From: Actinopolyspora erythraea
GTDB lineage: Bacteria > Actinomycetota > Actinomycetes > Mycobacteriales > Pseudonocardiaceae
Assembly: GCF_002263515.1 (NCBI RefSeq)
Contig: NZ_CP022752.1
Location: forward strand, 186,001 to 250,000
Direction: 5' to 3'
Length of the DNA: 64,000 bases
Made by a program: the position numbers and the translations under genes. The notes below the pieces were generated by a model. The model was not told where the DNA came from, ran no database searches, and saw only the letters and a program-made list of their open reading frames with translations. Positions 9,166-16,409 of this stretch are shown one piece after another; position 1 is the first letter of the stretch, and the number at the start of each line of letters is the position of its first letter.

Positions 9166-11139
9166 ATGACTTCAAGCACCACACCCGAGTTGCTCTGGCA
9201 ACCTTCCCCCGAGTGGGTCCGGCAGACCAGGATCGGCCGGTTCCGCGACTGGCTGCGCGAGGACCGCCGGCTGGACCTGCCCGACTACCGTGCGCTCTGG
9301 CGGTGGTCGGTCGAGGACCTGGCGGGATTCTGGTCCGCGATGGCTGAGTACTTCGGGGTCTCGTTCCACGAGCCCCCGGAGCGAGTGCTGAGTGCCGAGA
9401 CCATGCCCGGAACCGAGTGGTTTCCGGGCGCGCGGTTGAACTACGCCGAGCACGCGTTGTGCGTGGGACCCGGCAAGGAGGACTCGGCGATCGCGGTGGT
9501 CTTCGAACGCGAGGACGGCCACGGCGAGCGGATCACGTTCGGCGAACTGCGCTCCCGCGTGGCCGCGGCCAGAGCGGGGCTGGCGGAGCTCGGAGTGGGC
9601 AGCGGTGACCGGGTGGCCGCGCTGGTGCCGAACAGCCCCGAGACCCTGGTGGCGTTCCTCGCCACCGTCAGTCTCGGTGCGATCTGGTCCTCCTGCTCGC
9701 CGGACTTCGGACCGCGAGCGGTGGCCGACCGCTTCGTCCAGATCGAACCCGAGATTCTGTTGACCGTCAACGGCTACCGCTACGGCGGCAAGGAGTTCGA
9801 CATCACCTCGACGGTCGAGGAACTGCGGGAACGGTTGCCCGGTCTCGGTTCGACGGTGCTGATCGACTACCTCCCCGGTGCCGGGCAGCTGCCCGACACC
9901 GTGGGATGGCGGGAGATGCTGGAACGGCACGCCGGTGCGGAGCTCTCCTTCGAATCGGTGCCGTTCGACCACCCGCTGTGGGTGCTGTACTCCTCCGGGA
10001 CCACCGGACTGCCGAAGGGGATCGTGCACGGCCACGGCGGGATTCTCCTGGAGCACCTCAAGGCGATCGGTCTGCACTGCGACCTGGGACCGGGGGACGT
10101 GTTCCTCTGGTTCACCACCACCGGGTGGATGATGTGGAACTTCCTGGTGGGGGGACTGCTGACCGGTTCGTCCGTCGTGCTGTTCGACGGCAGCCCGGTG
10201 CACCCCCGCACGGACACGCTGTGGGAGCTGTCGGCGCGGCACGGCGTGAGCTACTTCGGCACCTCCGCGCCGTTCATCCAGACCTGCCGCAAGCGGGGGC
10301 TGCGCCCCGCCGAGGAGCACGACCTGTCGCGGTTGCGCACCGTCGGCTCGACCGGGGCTCCGTTGACGGCGGACGGGTTCGGCTGGATAGCCGAGGCGGT
10401 CGGCCGGGACGTGCAGATCGCCAGTGTCTCCGGCGGCACCGATCTGTGTACCGCGTTCGTCGGTTCCTCGCCCGACGTGCCGGTCTGGCTGGGGGAGATC
10501 TCCTGCCCCATGCTGGGCGCCTCGGTGGCCGCCTACGACGAGCACGGTGAGGAGCTCCACGACGAGGTCGGCGAGCTGGTGCTGACCAAGCCGATGCCGA
10601 GCATGCCGGTGTACTTCTGGAACGACCCGGACGGCACTCGGTTGCTGGACGCCTACTTCGACACCTACCCCGGCATCTGGCGCCACGGGGACTGGGTTCG
10701 GATCACCGACCGGGGCTCGCTGGTCATCTACGGCCGCAGTGACTCCACGCTCAACCGGGGTGGCATCCGGATGGGCACCGCCGAGTTCTACCGCGTGGTC
10801 GAGGTCTTCGACGAGGTGTCGGACTCGCTGGTCATCGACACCTCCGGTGCCGGGGAGACGGACGGAGAGCTGTTGTGCTTCCTGGTGCTGGCTCCAGGAG
10901 CCGAGCTGAGCGAGCTGGAACCGGCACTGCGGGAGAGGCTGCGCGACGAACTCTCGCCCAGGCACGTGCCGAACCGGTTCGTGGTGGTGAGTGAGGTACC
11001 GCACACCCTGAACGGCAAGAAGCTCGAAGTTCCGGTCAAGAAGATCCTCGCCGGGGCCGCGCCGGAGAGCGCCGTCAGCATGGACGCCCTGCGGAATCCC
11101 GACTCACTGCGGCCTTTCGTGGAGATGAGCAGGGAATGA
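9166..11139 (+). CDS. Acetoacetyl-CoA synthetase
   Basis: A 657-residue adenylate-forming ligase; ATG 9166 follows AGGAAG. The N-terminal cap (ELLWQPSPEWVRQTRIGRF) and WFPGARLNYAEH are typical of acetoacetate-CoA ligases rather than acetyl-CoA synthetase. The phosphate-binding loop is YSSGTTGLPKGI, the A5-like motif is GSTGAPLT, and the C-terminal catalytic lysine is in TLNGKKLEVPVKK. It activates acetoacetate with ATP and CoA, feeding ketone bodies or polyhydroxybutyrate carbon into acetoacetyl-CoA. It is a single gene followed by its own hairpin. Confidence 0.93.
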   Translation: MTSSTTPELLWQPSPEWVRQTRIGRFRDWLREDRRLDLPDYRALWRWSVEDLAGFWSAMAEYFGVSFHEPPERVLSAETMPGTEWFPGARLNYAEHALCVGPGKEDSAIAVVFEREDGHGERITFGELRSRVAAARAGLAELGVGSGDRVAALVPNSPETLVAFLATVSLGAIWSSCSPDFGPRAVADRFVQIEPEILLTVNGYRYGGKEFDITSTVEELRERLPGLGSTVLIDYLPGAGQLPDTVGWREMLERHAGAELSFESVPFDHPLWVLYSSGTTGLPKGIVHGHGGILLEHLKAIGLHCDLGPGDVFLWFTTTGWMMWNFLVGGLLTGSSVVLFDGSPVHPRTDTLWELSARHGVSYFGTSAPFIQTCRKRGLRPAEEHDLSRLRTVGSTGAPLTADGFGWIAEAVGRDVQIASVSGGTDLCTAFVGSSPDVPVWLGEISCPMLGASVAAYDEHGEELHDEVGELVLTKPMPSMPVYFWNDPDGTRLLDAYFDTYPGIWRHGDWVRITDRGSLVIYGRSDSTLNRGGIRMGTAEFYRVVEVFDEVSDSLVIDTSGAGETDGELLCFLVLAPGAELSELEPALRERLRDELSPRHVPNRFVVVSEVPHTLNGKKLEVPVKKILAGAAPESAVSMDALRNPDSLRPFVEMSRE

Positions 11140-11164
11140 AGTGACTCGCCCTTCGTGAGGAGGA

Positions 11165-11200
11165 GGGGGTCGTCTCCGGTGGTGTTCGTTGACGACCCCC
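11165..11200 (+). terminator. Terminator of acetoacetyl-CoA synthetase
   Basis: A 10-bp perfect stem, GGGGGTCGTC with GACGACCCCC, 16-nt loop, begins 25 nt after the stop codon. Confidence 0.75.
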
Positions 11201-11261
11201 CGTTGCGAGCCGGCTCGGAGGGGTGTGTATGGTTTACATCAGTGGCCGAGAGGAACTACCC

Positions 11262-11351
11262 GGAGGCTTCGCCTAGTCTGGTCTATGGCGCCGCACTGCT
11301 AATGCGGTAAGGGGCAACCCCCCTTCCCGGGTTCGAATCCCGGAGCCTCCG
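11262..11351 (+). tRNA. tRNA-Ser (anticodon GCT)
   Basis: Acceptor GGAGGCT pairs with AGCCTCC, discriminator G, no encoded CCA. The loop CTGCTAA gives anticodon GCT, which reads AGC/AGU. A long variable arm with a C-rich loop marks class II. It lies 39 nt upstream of tRNA-Arg and may be cotranscribed with it. Confidence 0.97.
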
Positions 11352-11390
11352 CCGGGACTCCCACTTCGGTGGGAGTTCACAACTGAACAT

Positions 11391-11463
11391 GCGCCCGTAG
11401 CTCAACGGATAGAGCATCTGACTACGGATCAGAAGGTTTGGGGTTCGAATCCCTACGGGCGCG
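11391..11463 (+). tRNA. tRNA-Arg (anticodon ACG), integration site of the mobile element
   Basis: Acceptor GCGCCCG pairs with CGGGCGC, discriminator G, no encoded CCA. The loop CTACGGA gives ACG. The tRNA is intact because the element's attachment core recreates its 3' 34 bases. The same bases recur at 20982-21016, where no 5' half exists. Confidence 0.97.
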
Positions 11464-11464
11464 C
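11430..11464 (+). repeat. attL core (35-bp direct repeat)
   Basis: A 35-bp sequence from CAGAAGGTTTGGGG to GGGCGCGC, spanning the T arm and acceptor of tRNA-Arg. It is identical to 20982-21016; flanking bases differ on both sides. Confidence 0.93.
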
Positions 11465-11478
11465 ATTATCGCAGATCA

Positions 11479-11510
11479 GGGGCGGTTTCGGAATACTCCG
11501 GAGCCGCCCC
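11479..11510. terminator. Hairpin between tRNA-Arg and integrase end
   Basis: A 7-bp stem GGGGCGG/CCGCCCC with an internal TCCGGA palindrome, lying between the tRNA 3' end and the integrase stop. It could stop both converging transcripts; there is no T run. Confidence 0.45.
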
Positions 11511-11515
11511 GCTGC

Positions 11516-11541
11516 TGTGCGGTACACATTTTGTACACATC
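11516..11541 (+). repeat. Candidate integrase arm-type site, left
   Basis: A 26-bp stretch holding two GTACACAT units 11 bp apart. 24 of 26 bases match 20851-20876 in the same orientation. It lies 52 bp inside attL and overlaps the integrase stop codon. Confidence 0.6.
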
Positions 11542-12730
11542 ACATCTGATCGGCCCCGATTTCGTCGGCCGGTGCCAGCGCCCGTGAGCGGGCCGCGTCC
11601 ATCCGATCCGCTACTTCGTCCAGCCGGTCCGGGAACAAGTGCCCGTAGGTGTCCAACGTCAACGTCGCGGTCTTGTGGCCGAGCATCTGTTGGACCACCT
11701 TCACGTCCGCACCGGACGCGATCGCCAGTGACGCCGCGGTGTGCCGCAAGCTGTGCAGACTCAGCCCGGCGAGGTGATCGAGCTTGGCTTCCCGAACTGC
11801 GGGGGCGAACACCCGCGTGCGAAAGTTCGCGTACCGCAACGGCTGCCCTCGGCGGCTGGTGAACACGAACGTCTCGGAGCGCTGCCCGGAAACCACCGGG
11901 CGCAGCTCGTCGGCCAGGAACGCGGGAAGTGGAACGGTGCGCCGCTCGTGGGTCTTCGGGTCGGTGAGGTACGTTTCCGCCGAATCCTTGGCGAAGGCTT
12001 CGACCACGTCCACCCGCCGGGCGTCCACGTCCACCCGGCCCGCTCGTACCGCCGAGGCTTCGCCCCACCGTAGGCCGGTGCAGCCGAGCAGGTAGATCAA
12101 CAGCCGGTATGTTCCGGCTGCCTCAGCCAGGCGGTCCAGCTGTTCGTAATCAAGGTAGACGTGTTCCGAGCTCGCCACTCGCGGCAACGAAACACCCTTG
12201 GCCGGATTGACCGCGATCCGGCCCGTGTCGGCGGCGCGGGCCAACACCATGTGCAGCACGCGGTGAATCCCGCGAACGACAGAGGGGCTGAGCGCGTCGC
12301 CACGCGCACCGCCCCCGTCCCGGCCGAGTTCGCCGATCCACTGTTCGATGTCGTCTCGCCGTAGCTGATTGAGCCGGATATTTCCCCAGCGTGGTTTCAC
12401 GTACAACTCAAGTCGTTCGCGGTAGCGGTCGACACTGGACCGCTCCAAGTGGTTCTGCGCCGCAAGCCACTCGTCGGCCACCTCCGAAAGACGCACTCGG
12501 GCGGCCGAGGGGTCGCGGTACGAGCCGTCCGCGAGCTGTTGCATTAGGGCCGCTTGGCGTTCCTCAGCGTCGGGTTTACGGCTGAACGTCTGCGACTTCG
12601 GCTTGCCCTCCTGGTCGTACCACCGGACCCGCCACCGTCCGGGCGCAGCCTTGCGTGACGTCTTAGCCTGCGCGAGCGCTTGCTTGTAGCCGCTGTGGCT
12701 CGATCGGTCCTCGATCCATACCCGCGCCAT
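11540..12730 (-). CDS. int: Tyrosine-recombinase integrase
   Basis: A 396-residue site-specific recombinase. The N-terminal region (to about 65) is an arm-binding domain, residues 80-180 a SAM-like core-binding domain, and the C-terminal half the catalytic domain. The active site is complete: Arg221 (GLRWGE), Lys259, His326-x-x-Arg329 (HSLRH), His352 (LGHKTA) and Tyr362 (DTYGH). It would integrate the element at tRNA-Arg and, with the excisionase, remove it. Its ATG shares one base with the stop of the upstream regulator (TGATG), implying translational coupling, an unusual link between repressor-type gene and int. It is transcribed toward attL. Confidence 0.96.
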   Translation of the reverse strand: MARVWIEDRSSHSGYKQALAQAKTSRKAAPGRWRVRWYDQEGKPKSQTFSRKPDAEERQAALMQQLADGSYRDPSAARVRLSEVADEWLAAQNHLERSSVDRYRERLELYVKPRWGNIRLNQLRRDDIEQWIGELGRDGGGARGDALSPSVVRGIHRVLHMVLARAADTGRIAVNPAKGVSLPRVASSEHVYLDYEQLDRLAEAAGTYRLLIYLLGCTGLRWGEASAVRAGRVDVDARRVDVVEAFAKDSAETYLTDPKTHERRTVPLPAFLADELRPVVSGQRSETFVFTSRRGQPLRYANFRTRVFAPAVREAKLDHLAGLSLHSLRHTAASLAIASGADVKVVQQMLGHKTATLTLDTYGHLFPDRLDEVADRMDAARSRALAPADEIGADQM

Positions 12731-13371
12731 CAGTCGCCCTCGTCGCCGATCAGGTCTTCTACTTCGGCGTTCAGGCGGTTCAGGGCGCGGCGGAGCATAG
12801 CCGCGTTTCCGCTTGAGTTGCCGTATTCGACGGCCTGTCGGATCGCGTCTTCTAGGGCCATCCGAGTTTCATTACCGAGGATCAGATGAATCCGGTCCAG
12901 CACGTCACGCGCCGCTCGTGCCGCTGTGTGCTGATCGCGTTCGTACTCGCCGGTTGGCCGGGAGTGCGACTTGAAGTCTCCGTACGCGGCCGTCAGCGCT
13001 TCGCCGTGCGTGCGCTGTATCGCTTCTTCGAGTGCGTGGATTCCGTCTGCCCAGTTCCAGGCGGGCCGCTGTTCAACTTCGACTTCCGAGGTCAGTTCAA
13101 CTCGTGATCCGTCCACGGGCAGCAGTAGCCGGTTTGGTGTGACGTTCAACGCAAGTGCGAGTGCGACCAGGTCGTCAGTATCCACCGGTCTGCGACACCC
13201 TTCGATCTTCGTTATCACGTCGTGCGACATCGGGCGCCCCAGTTGGCCGAGAAGTCGGCTTAGCTGGGCTTTCCGAATTCCACGTTGCTCGCGCAGTTCA
13301 GAGAGATTGTGGGCTACGCGTTGCCCAGTTGGTCCAATCGGGTTGCTGACCTTCGGCATAAAGACGAGCAT
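12730..13371 (-). CDS. XRE-family regulator, repressor-like
   Basis: Up to 213 residues; ATG 13371 or ATG 13359 (MPKVSNPIGPTG) are both possible and neither has a clear ribosome site. A helix-turn-helix occupies about residues 15-70 (LREQRGIRKAQLSRLLGQ, DVITKIEGCRRPVD). The C-terminal 130 residues are helical and unassigned, without the Ser/Lys pair of LexA-like self-cleaving repressors. It is divergent from the excisionase and coupled to int by a one-base overlap, the position of an immunity or lysogeny regulator. It probably acts in the 13372-13462 gap. Confidence 0.85.
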   Translation of the reverse strand: MLVFMPKVSNPIGPTGQRVAHNLSELREQRGIRKAQLSRLLGQLGRPMSHDVITKIEGCRRPVDTDDLVALALALNVTPNRLLLPVDGSRVELTSEVEVEQRPAWNWADGIHALEEAIQRTHGEALTAAYGDFKSHSRPTGEYERDQHTAARAARDVLDRIHLILGNETRMALEDAIRQAVEYGNSSGNAAMLRRALNRLNAEVEDLIGDEGD

Positions 13372-13423
13372 AACCCGTTTGTTGACGGATGCGAAGGGGT
13401 GTGGAACAGTATCACCATTGCGG

Positions 13424-13451
13424 TTTTAAGTCGTAGTGATTCGTCTTAAAA
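13424..13451. promoter_or_regulatory. Candidate operator in the divergent int-regulator/xis gap
   Basis: Inverted repeat TTTTAAG (13424-13430) and CTTAAAA (13445-13451) with a 14-bp centre, 11 bp before the xis start codon. The gap is AT-rich against its surroundings, and a TTGACG lies at 13382-13387. It is a likely binding site for the XRE regulator, deciding between int/regulator and early-gene transcription. Confidence 0.5.
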
Positions 13452-13462
13452 ACGGAGTAGTG

Positions 13463-13654
13463 ATGCGAGACTCTAGGCCGTTAGCCACCCGTAACGAAGT
13501 AGCCGAACACATCGGCGTTCCCGTCGGAACACTCGCCGCGTGGGCGTACCGCGGCACCGGACCCCGATACATCCGGATCGGCAGACATGCCCGCTACCGC
13601 TGGTCAGACGTTGAAGCGTGGCTTGACGAGCAGACGCAGGACACCCGCGCATGA
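13463..13654 (+). CDS. xis: Excisionase / MerR-type HTH protein
   Basis: A 63-residue protein; ATG 13463 is chosen because GGAG lies 5 nt upstream. It is a single winged helix of the Xis/HTH_17 type: RNEVAEHIGVPVGTLAAWAY, then GPRYIRIGRHARYR and the wing WSDVEAWLDEQ. Such proteins bend attachment-site DNA and bias integrase toward excision. It is the first gene of the rightward early operon and overlaps the next ORF by 4 nt. Confidence 0.88.
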   Translation: MRDSRPLATRNEVAEHIGVPVGTLAAWAYRGTGPRYIRIGRHARYRWSDVEAWLDEQTQDTRA

Positions 13655-13995
13655 GTAGCCGGAATCAGCCCCAGACAGAAAAAGACGGTGCCGCCCTCGG
13701 CCAAGGACTCGGCACCGCCCACACGAAAGGTCCTGTTATGACCCCGCAGGGTGCGAGTATCCCCGATAGCACCGGTGCTGAGCAAGCCGAGTTGATGGAG
13801 TACGGCGAGCGGGCCGTGGACGGTGTGGTTGTCGGTTCGGCGGTGTATGGCACCGCGGATTGCCGGTGCACCGGCAGTGTGTACGTGGGTGATCGCGTGT
13901 TGTCCGGGCTCACTCCGGGCCAGCTTCGCGAGCTTGCCGCGCAGGCTGCTACCTCGGCCGATGCCGCGGGCGCACCCTCGGAGGTGAGCCGGTGA
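13651..13995 (+). CDS. Hypothetical early protein of the element
   Basis: Up to 114 residues from ATG 13651, overlapping the xis stop by ATGA; an internal ATG 13738 (MTPQGASIPDSTG) would give 85. No family is recognised. It has an acidic N-terminal half, a short Cys-rich stretch ADCRCTGSVYVG and a helical C-terminus LTPGQLRELAAQAA. A 7-bp hairpin (GGTGCCG/CGGCACC, 13687-13716) lies in the first part of the frame, just ahead of the internal start, and may modulate it. It overlaps the next gene by 4 nt (GTGA). Confidence 0.6.
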   Translation: MSSRNQPQTEKDGAALGQGLGTAHTKGPVMTPQGASIPDSTGAEQAELMEYGERAVDGVVVGSAVYGTADCRCTGSVYVGDRVLSGLTPGQLRELAAQAATSADAAGAPSEVSR

Positions 13996-14228
13996 GTACG
14001 ACCGGAGTCGAGACGACGACCGCTCGTGCTGTGGCGTTCGCTCCGGCTCCGGGCCGGTCTCGGTGGAGTTTGGCGGCGCGGTGCCCGTTCTGCGGCTACA
14101 CCCACGTGCACGTGGTTGATCGGTGGTTCGGGGCAGTGGTGGTGAAGTCGTCGCGGTGTCGTCCGTGGCGTGCCTACCGGGTGCGGGTGACCACGGTGGA
14201 TCTCACGGGAGGTGCCTCCGATGCCTGA
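13992..14228 (+). CDS. Small zinc-ribbon-like protein
   Basis: A 78-residue protein starting at GTG 13992 within the GTGA overlap of the previous gene. It contains RCPFCGYTHVHV, a Cys-x2-Cys followed by His residues, and a second Cys near residue 56 (SSRCRPW). The pattern suggests metal binding and, in this setting, nucleic-acid binding, but no named family is claimed. Overlap with the next start supports translation as part of the early operon. Confidence 0.6.
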   Translation: MSTTGVETTTARAVAFAPAPGRSRWSLAARCPFCGYTHVHVVDRWFGAVVVKSSRCRPWRAYRVRVTTVDLTGGASDA

Positions 14229-14499
14229 GATCACCGTTCCGTTGGGGCTGTTGCTGGCGCTGGCCCGGGATGCCGAGCTCGGCCGCACGTTGCGCCAGTG
14301 GCAGGCAGCCGCGTGGGCTGCGGAGTCGGCGGAGTCGATCGCGGCGGCCGAGAACTGGCACCGGGTGGCAGCGGCTCCCACGTTCGCCGAGGTGCAGCGG
14401 CGCCGGGCCGAGCCGGGGCCGCTGGCCGGGATTCGGGAGTCGCCGGAGCGGATGCGCCGGTGGGTAGAAACCGGCCACTCGGGGGAGGTGGCAGCGTGA
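14221..14499 (+). CDS. Hypothetical helical protein
   Basis: A 92-residue protein; ATG 14221 follows GGGAGG with 8-nt spacing (a GTG at 14212 is in frame but lies inside that ribosome site). It is almost entirely helical and Ala/Glu/Arg-rich (LLLALARDAELGRTLRQWQ). No family is recognised. It overlaps the previous gene by 8 nt and the ATPase gene by 4 nt. Confidence 0.6.
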   Translation: MPEITVPLGLLLALARDAELGRTLRQWQAAAWAAESAESIAAAENWHRVAAAPTFAEVQRRRAEPGPLAGIRESPERMRRWVETGHSGEVAA

Positions 14500-15644
14500 G
14501 CCTGCCGTATGCCGGTAACGCGCCGGACTCGATCGACGCCGACCAGGTGGATCCGGAAACCGGGCGGGTGGAAACCGAACCCCAGGGCGAGCCACCGGCA
14601 CGGCGGGTGCGGTCGCAGCCGGTGTCCCAGATCGAGCCGAAGCGGCGTCAATTCCTGTGGCAGGACCGGTTGCCCCTCGGCGAAGTGACCCTGTGGGTGG
14701 GCCATGCCGGTATCGGCAAGTCCCAGGCCGCGGTGTGGCTGGCCTCCCAGGTCTCGCGGGGCACGCTGCCGGGCGAGCTGTACGGCCACCCCTCGCCCGT
14801 GCTCTACCTCGGAAGCGAGGACTCATGGGCCTACACTCTGGCCCCACGGTTCGCTGCGGCCGACGCCGATCTCACTCGGGTGCACCGGCTGTACGCCGAG
14901 ACGGACACCGGCGACGGTGTGACCGCCGAGTCGACGGTCAGCCTCGCGGTCGACCTGGACGCCCTCCGCGACGAGATCGCAGCCACCGGGGCGCGCCTGG
15001 TGGTGCTGGACGCGCTGTTGTCCACCTTCGGCAGCGCCAAGCTCACCGAGCAAGGCACGGTGCGCCGGTACTTGGAACCGCTGGCCCAGCTCTCCCAAGA
15101 GCTGAACATCGCCGTGGTCGGTGTGGCGCACTTCCGTAAGGCCAGCGATCCGAACCCGTTGCACATGATCGCCGGTTCGGCCGAGTTCGGCCAGGTGGTG
15201 CGTTCGGCGATCGGGTTCGCCGCGGATCGGGAGGCCGAGGACGGGTCGTGCGTGCTGTCGCTGGTGAAAACCAACATCGCACCGGCCGGACTGCCCAGCA
15301 TCCGCTACCGGATCGACTCGGCCACCGTGGACACCGCCGATGGCCCCACCGACGTGGGCCGGTTCGTCCCCCTCGGCGACACCGACCAGGACGTGGGCGA
15401 ACTACTCAACCAAGAGTCCGCATCTACGGAGGATCGGGCAGAGCGTAACGACGCGGTCGCATGGCTGCGTGCACACCTCGCCGAGAGCGGAGGGGAAGCC
15501 GTCGCCGGTGACTTGTTCAAAGCCGCGGAGCGTGACGGCTTCGCGAAACGGACCATTCAGCGCGCCCGATCCAAGGCAGGCGTCACTACCCGCAAGGGCG
15601 ACAGGGGATGGCTATGGACCTACTCGCCCACCGACGAGCGCTGA
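14496..15644 (+). CDS. RepA-like P-loop ATPase (helicase-type) with C-terminal wHTH
   Basis: A 382-residue RecA-fold ATPase starting at GTG 14496 behind GGGGGAGG, overlapping the previous stop. Walker A GHAGIGKS spans 69-76 and Walker B LVVLD 168-172. Further motifs are YLGSEDSW and VVGVAHFRK, as in hexameric RepA helicases and AAA_25 proteins of phages and satellites. About residues 320-382 form a winged helix (GDLFKAAERDGFAKRTIQRA). It probably drives replication of the excised element. No separate primase is seen. The spacer just downstream carries iteron-like repeats that could be its origin. Confidence 0.85.
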   Translation: MSLPYAGNAPDSIDADQVDPETGRVETEPQGEPPARRVRSQPVSQIEPKRRQFLWQDRLPLGEVTLWVGHAGIGKSQAAVWLASQVSRGTLPGELYGHPSPVLYLGSEDSWAYTLAPRFAAADADLTRVHRLYAETDTGDGVTAESTVSLAVDLDALRDEIAATGARLVVLDALLSTFGSAKLTEQGTVRRYLEPLAQLSQELNIAVVGVAHFRKASDPNPLHMIAGSAEFGQVVRSAIGFAADREAEDGSCVLSLVKTNIAPAGLPSIRYRIDSATVDTADGPTDVGRFVPLGDTDQDVGELLNQESASTEDRAERNDAVAWLRAHLAESGGEAVAGDLFKAAERDGFAKRTIQRARSKAGVTTRKGDRGWLWTYSPTDER

Positions 15645-15653
15645 CGACAGATG

Positions 15654-15775
15654 CAAGGTGACACCTTGGCTCAAGATGCCAGCCCCTTGAAGTCGTACCC
15701 AGCGAAGACGTCAAGACGCCACACGACGCCTCGCGGGTGGCACCTTGGCGCCTTGGCATCTTGGCACCTTGGACG
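15654..15775. repeat. Iteron-like CTTGG repeats with inverted arms, candidate origin
   Basis: After the RepA-like gene there is a dyad CAAGGTG-A-CACCTTG (15654-15668). A 10-bp inverted pair CAAGATGCCA (15672-15681) and TGGCATCTTG (15754-15763) follows. Four CTTGG units 8-9 bp apart lie within 15741-15772. The rest of 15645-15867 has no supported ORF. Clustered short repeats beside a replication ATPase are typical of replication origins; this role is inferred. Confidence 0.5.
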
Positions 15776-15867
15776 GCTACCCCGAAGCGTCCTAGCTCGC
15801 ACCCTCCGGGGCTACCCCCACCGAGGGGCGCAGCCCCGCAACCGAGACGAACGGAGGAACACCGACC

Positions 15868-16026
15868 ATGACGACACCGAGTCCCGCTCCGGTACCACCT
15901 GACCGTGAGGTCACCGAAGCCGACGTGCTCGCGTTGCTTCGAACGATCAATGAGGAATTGCGGGAGTTTTACGCCACGCTGCGTACGTGCACCGATCGCT
16001 TCGGGGGAAGTGATGACCACGAGTGA
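15868..16026 (+). CDS. Small hypothetical protein, 52 aa
   Basis: ATG 15868 lies 10 nt after GGAGG. The product is helical after a Pro-rich start (PSPAPVPPDREVTEADVLALL, then EELREFYATLRTC). No family is recognised. It overlaps the next ORF by 14 nt, and the ribosome site and overlap make it credible. Confidence 0.5.
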   Translation: MTTPSPAPVPPDREVTEADVLALLRTINEELREFYATLRTCTDRFGGSDDHE

Positions 16027-16216
16027 GCTGCAAGCGCTGGCCTGCCCGGACTGTCCCGCTTCGATCACGAGTCAACGCAGCACGGGGGCCGAGGGGCCGA
16101 TCCTCGTGGTGGGAGTCGAGCACGCGGGCACGTGCCCGTGGGCCGCGGCCTACGTACCCGCCGAAGGGTATGTGCTCGCGGTTGCGGGTGGACTGTTGCT
16201 GCACACGATCGGCTAG
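16013..16216 (+). CDS. Small Cys-containing hypothetical protein, 67 aa
   Basis: ATG 16013 follows GGGGGAAG. The product has CPDC near residue 11 and HAGTCPW near residue 42, suggesting a small zinc-binding fold, and ends with a hydrophobic segment VLAVAGGLLLHTIG. No named family is claimed. It lies just before the capsid gene and is followed by a hairpin. Confidence 0.5.
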   Translation: MTTSELQALACPDCPASITSQRSTGAEGPILVVGVEHAGTCPWAAAYVPAEGYVLAVAGGLLLHTIG

Positions 16217-16220
16217 AATC

Positions 16221-16263
16221 GGAGGGCAGCGTGCGCGCCGGTGCGACCACCCGCACGCCCTCC
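16221..16263 (+). terminator. Hairpin before the capsid gene
   Basis: GGAGGGC pairs with GCCCTCC and GTGCG with CGCAC inside it, separated by a 3-nt bulge, starting 5 nt after the previous stop. It may end early transcription. The 146 bp from here to the capsid start hold no ORF, only an AT-richer GTACATATACG at about 16373-16383 that could be a late promoter. Confidence 0.5.
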
Positions 16264-16409
16264 GGCCCCCTCGGCCCGTTGGCAGGGGACCTCCGCACAA
16301 CCCACGGTCAGGGCAGCCCTTCGGCATGCCGGACGCCCCGTGACGGCGCCCCGTGTGAGTCAACGGCGGATGTACATATACGCACGTCATGCCCCGGAGG
16401 GCCGTTACC

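Noticed and set aside
15651..15902. 83-residue ORF across the iteron region
   Set aside because: Translation is dominated by the repeats, without ribosome site; the downstream 52-aa ORF has GGAGG in proper position.
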